NCBI GenBank assembly: GCA_902766545.1
Contig: CACXEC010000102.1
Location: 1-5,897 of the forward strand
DNA: 5,897 nucleotides
Reading direction: 5' to 3'
From: an uncultured Erysipelotrichaceae bacterium
GTDB taxonomy: Bacteria; Bacillota_I; Bacilli_A; RF39; UBA660
Shown: one piece after another, positions 5,376 to 5,897 of the stretch
How positions within the stretch are numbered: position 1 is the stretch's first letter
Layout: each line of letters starts with the position of its first letter
Translations under genes and position numbers: made by a program
The notes under the pieces: model-generated
Seen by the model: only the letters and a program-made list of their open reading frames with translations
What the model was told of the DNA's origin: nothing
Databases searched by the model: none

Positions 5376-5897
5376 TAATAATTAAATCCTGATATGACAT
5401 ATAGCTATCAATTAGATTATTATCAATTAACATATCTTCAAGATTAGTAAATAATTTTTCTGAAATAAATGAATTTATTAGCCATGAATCAGCAGATTTA
5501 TATCGTTCGATTATAGTTTCTAAATCATTAATAGATGTATCAGGAAATAAATTGATAATAGTAGAAGCCAAATCCTTACTATTATTATCATTAGTATACT
5601 GAAGTCCTTTATTAATAGCATGTCTAAACCTTTTTATTAAATCTGGGTTATTTTCTATATAACTTTTTTTAGCATTAAAGGCTGTATATGGCACTTCACC
5701 TGAATATTTACCTATACTAGCCACTACATAACCATATCCTAGTTTTTCTAACTTTGTTGCATTAGGCTCAAATAGATTGACAAAGTCACCACTACCCGAA
5801 ATAAAACTACTTGTCAAATTAGCAAAATCTACTGTATCATTAACATTAACATTTGTAATTTTTTCGTTTTTCAAAGCATTATAAAAATTAATTATTG
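5368..5897 (-). CDS. ABC importer substrate-binding protein, NMT1/THI5 (SsuA/ThiY) type, C-terminal part
   Basis: The minus-strand frame is open to the right edge, giving 175 C-terminal residues; the signal peptide and N-terminal lobe lie beyond the window. A TTG at 5872-5874 could be mistaken for a start, but the frame continues upstream (IINFYNALKNEK) and family members are about 300-350 aa. Visible family features are SGSGDFVNLFEPNATKLEK, GYVVASIGKYSGEVPYTAF, AKKSYIENNPDLIKRFRHAI and FPDTSINDLETIIERYKSAD. This is the second lobe of periplasmic-binding-protein type II proteins for thiamine pyrimidine precursors, sulfonates or related solutes, usually lipoproteins in Gram-positive bacteria. 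Stop TAA 5368-5370 lies inside the ATPase start region. The gene order of binding protein, ATPase, permease fits one importer. Substrate is unresolved. Confidence 0.9.
   Translation of the reverse strand, partial: IINFYNALKNEKITNVNVNDTVDFANLTSSFISGSGDFVNLFEPNATKLEKLGYGYVVASIGKYSGEVPYTAFNAKKSYIENNPDLIKRFRHAINKGLQYTNDNNSKDLASTIINLFPDTSINDLETIIERYKSADSWLINSFISEKLFTNLEDMLIDNNLIDSYMSYQDLIINE

Noticed and set aside
5872..5874. TTG as the start of a short 168-aa binding protein
   Set aside because: The frame stays open upstream to the window edge, no Shine-Dalgarno precedes it, and the visible sequence is only the C-terminal half of a normally 300-350 aa protein. The gene is cut by the window, not truncated.
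1..5897. CRISPR array, insertion sequence, tRNA or rRNA, phage or defence genes
   Set aside because: No spaced direct repeats, transposase or integrase motifs, cloverleaf sequences or defence-domain proteins were seen. Almost every base belongs to an identified gene or its signals.

Overview
This window looks like a chromosomal segment from a low-GC Gram-positive bacterium: a Firmicute, or a Bacilli/Erysipelotrichia/Acholeplasma-type relative. The DNA is strongly AT-rich, genes are tightly packed, Shine-Dalgarno sites are AGGAG/AGGTG-like, and the products are typical of that group (RNase Y, an LTA-synthase-family enzyme). TGA is used as a real stop: it ends the dNTPase gene and the ABC permease gene, both inside terminator hairpins, and tryptophans checked in the envelope enzyme and the permease are TGG. 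This argues against code-4 mycoplasmas. The species cannot be named from the sequence alone.

Layout. Positions 1-141 (+) are the last 46 codons of RNase Y. A short hairpin terminator overlaps its stop. Next comes an unrecognised 184-aa protein (about 183-737, +) that may have its own promoter. It converges on a minus-strand two-gene unit, and both units share a bidirectional terminator at 737-765. Reading leftwards from about 3813, that unit encodes a five-TM LTA-synthase/phosphoglycerol-transferase-family enzyme (3790-1853) and an HD-domain dNTP triphosphohydrolase (1863-745); the two genes overlap by 11 nt. Upstream, also on the minus strand, is the end of an ABC importer operon: an NMT1/THI5-type (SsuA/ThiY-like) substrate-binding protein cut by the window edge (5897-5368), the ATPase (5375-4638) and the permease (4641-3871). 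These overlap by 8 and 4 nt, and a terminator at 3852-3878 separates them from the LTA-synthase unit.

How the genes work together. The three ABC genes should form one importer for a small organic solute; a thiamine-pyrimidine precursor or a sulfonate-like compound are the usual candidates, and the sequence does not decide between them. The envelope enzyme and the dNTPase are translationally linked but have no obvious biochemical link. The rest looks like ordinary compact core genome. I found no CRISPR array, mobile element, tRNA or rRNA, and no convincing new multi-gene system. The points most worth a second look are the orphan protein with a possible internal repeat, the altered substrate pocket and lone cysteine pair of the LTA-synthase-like enzyme, its overlap with the dNTPase gene, and the habit of placing terminators across stop codons.
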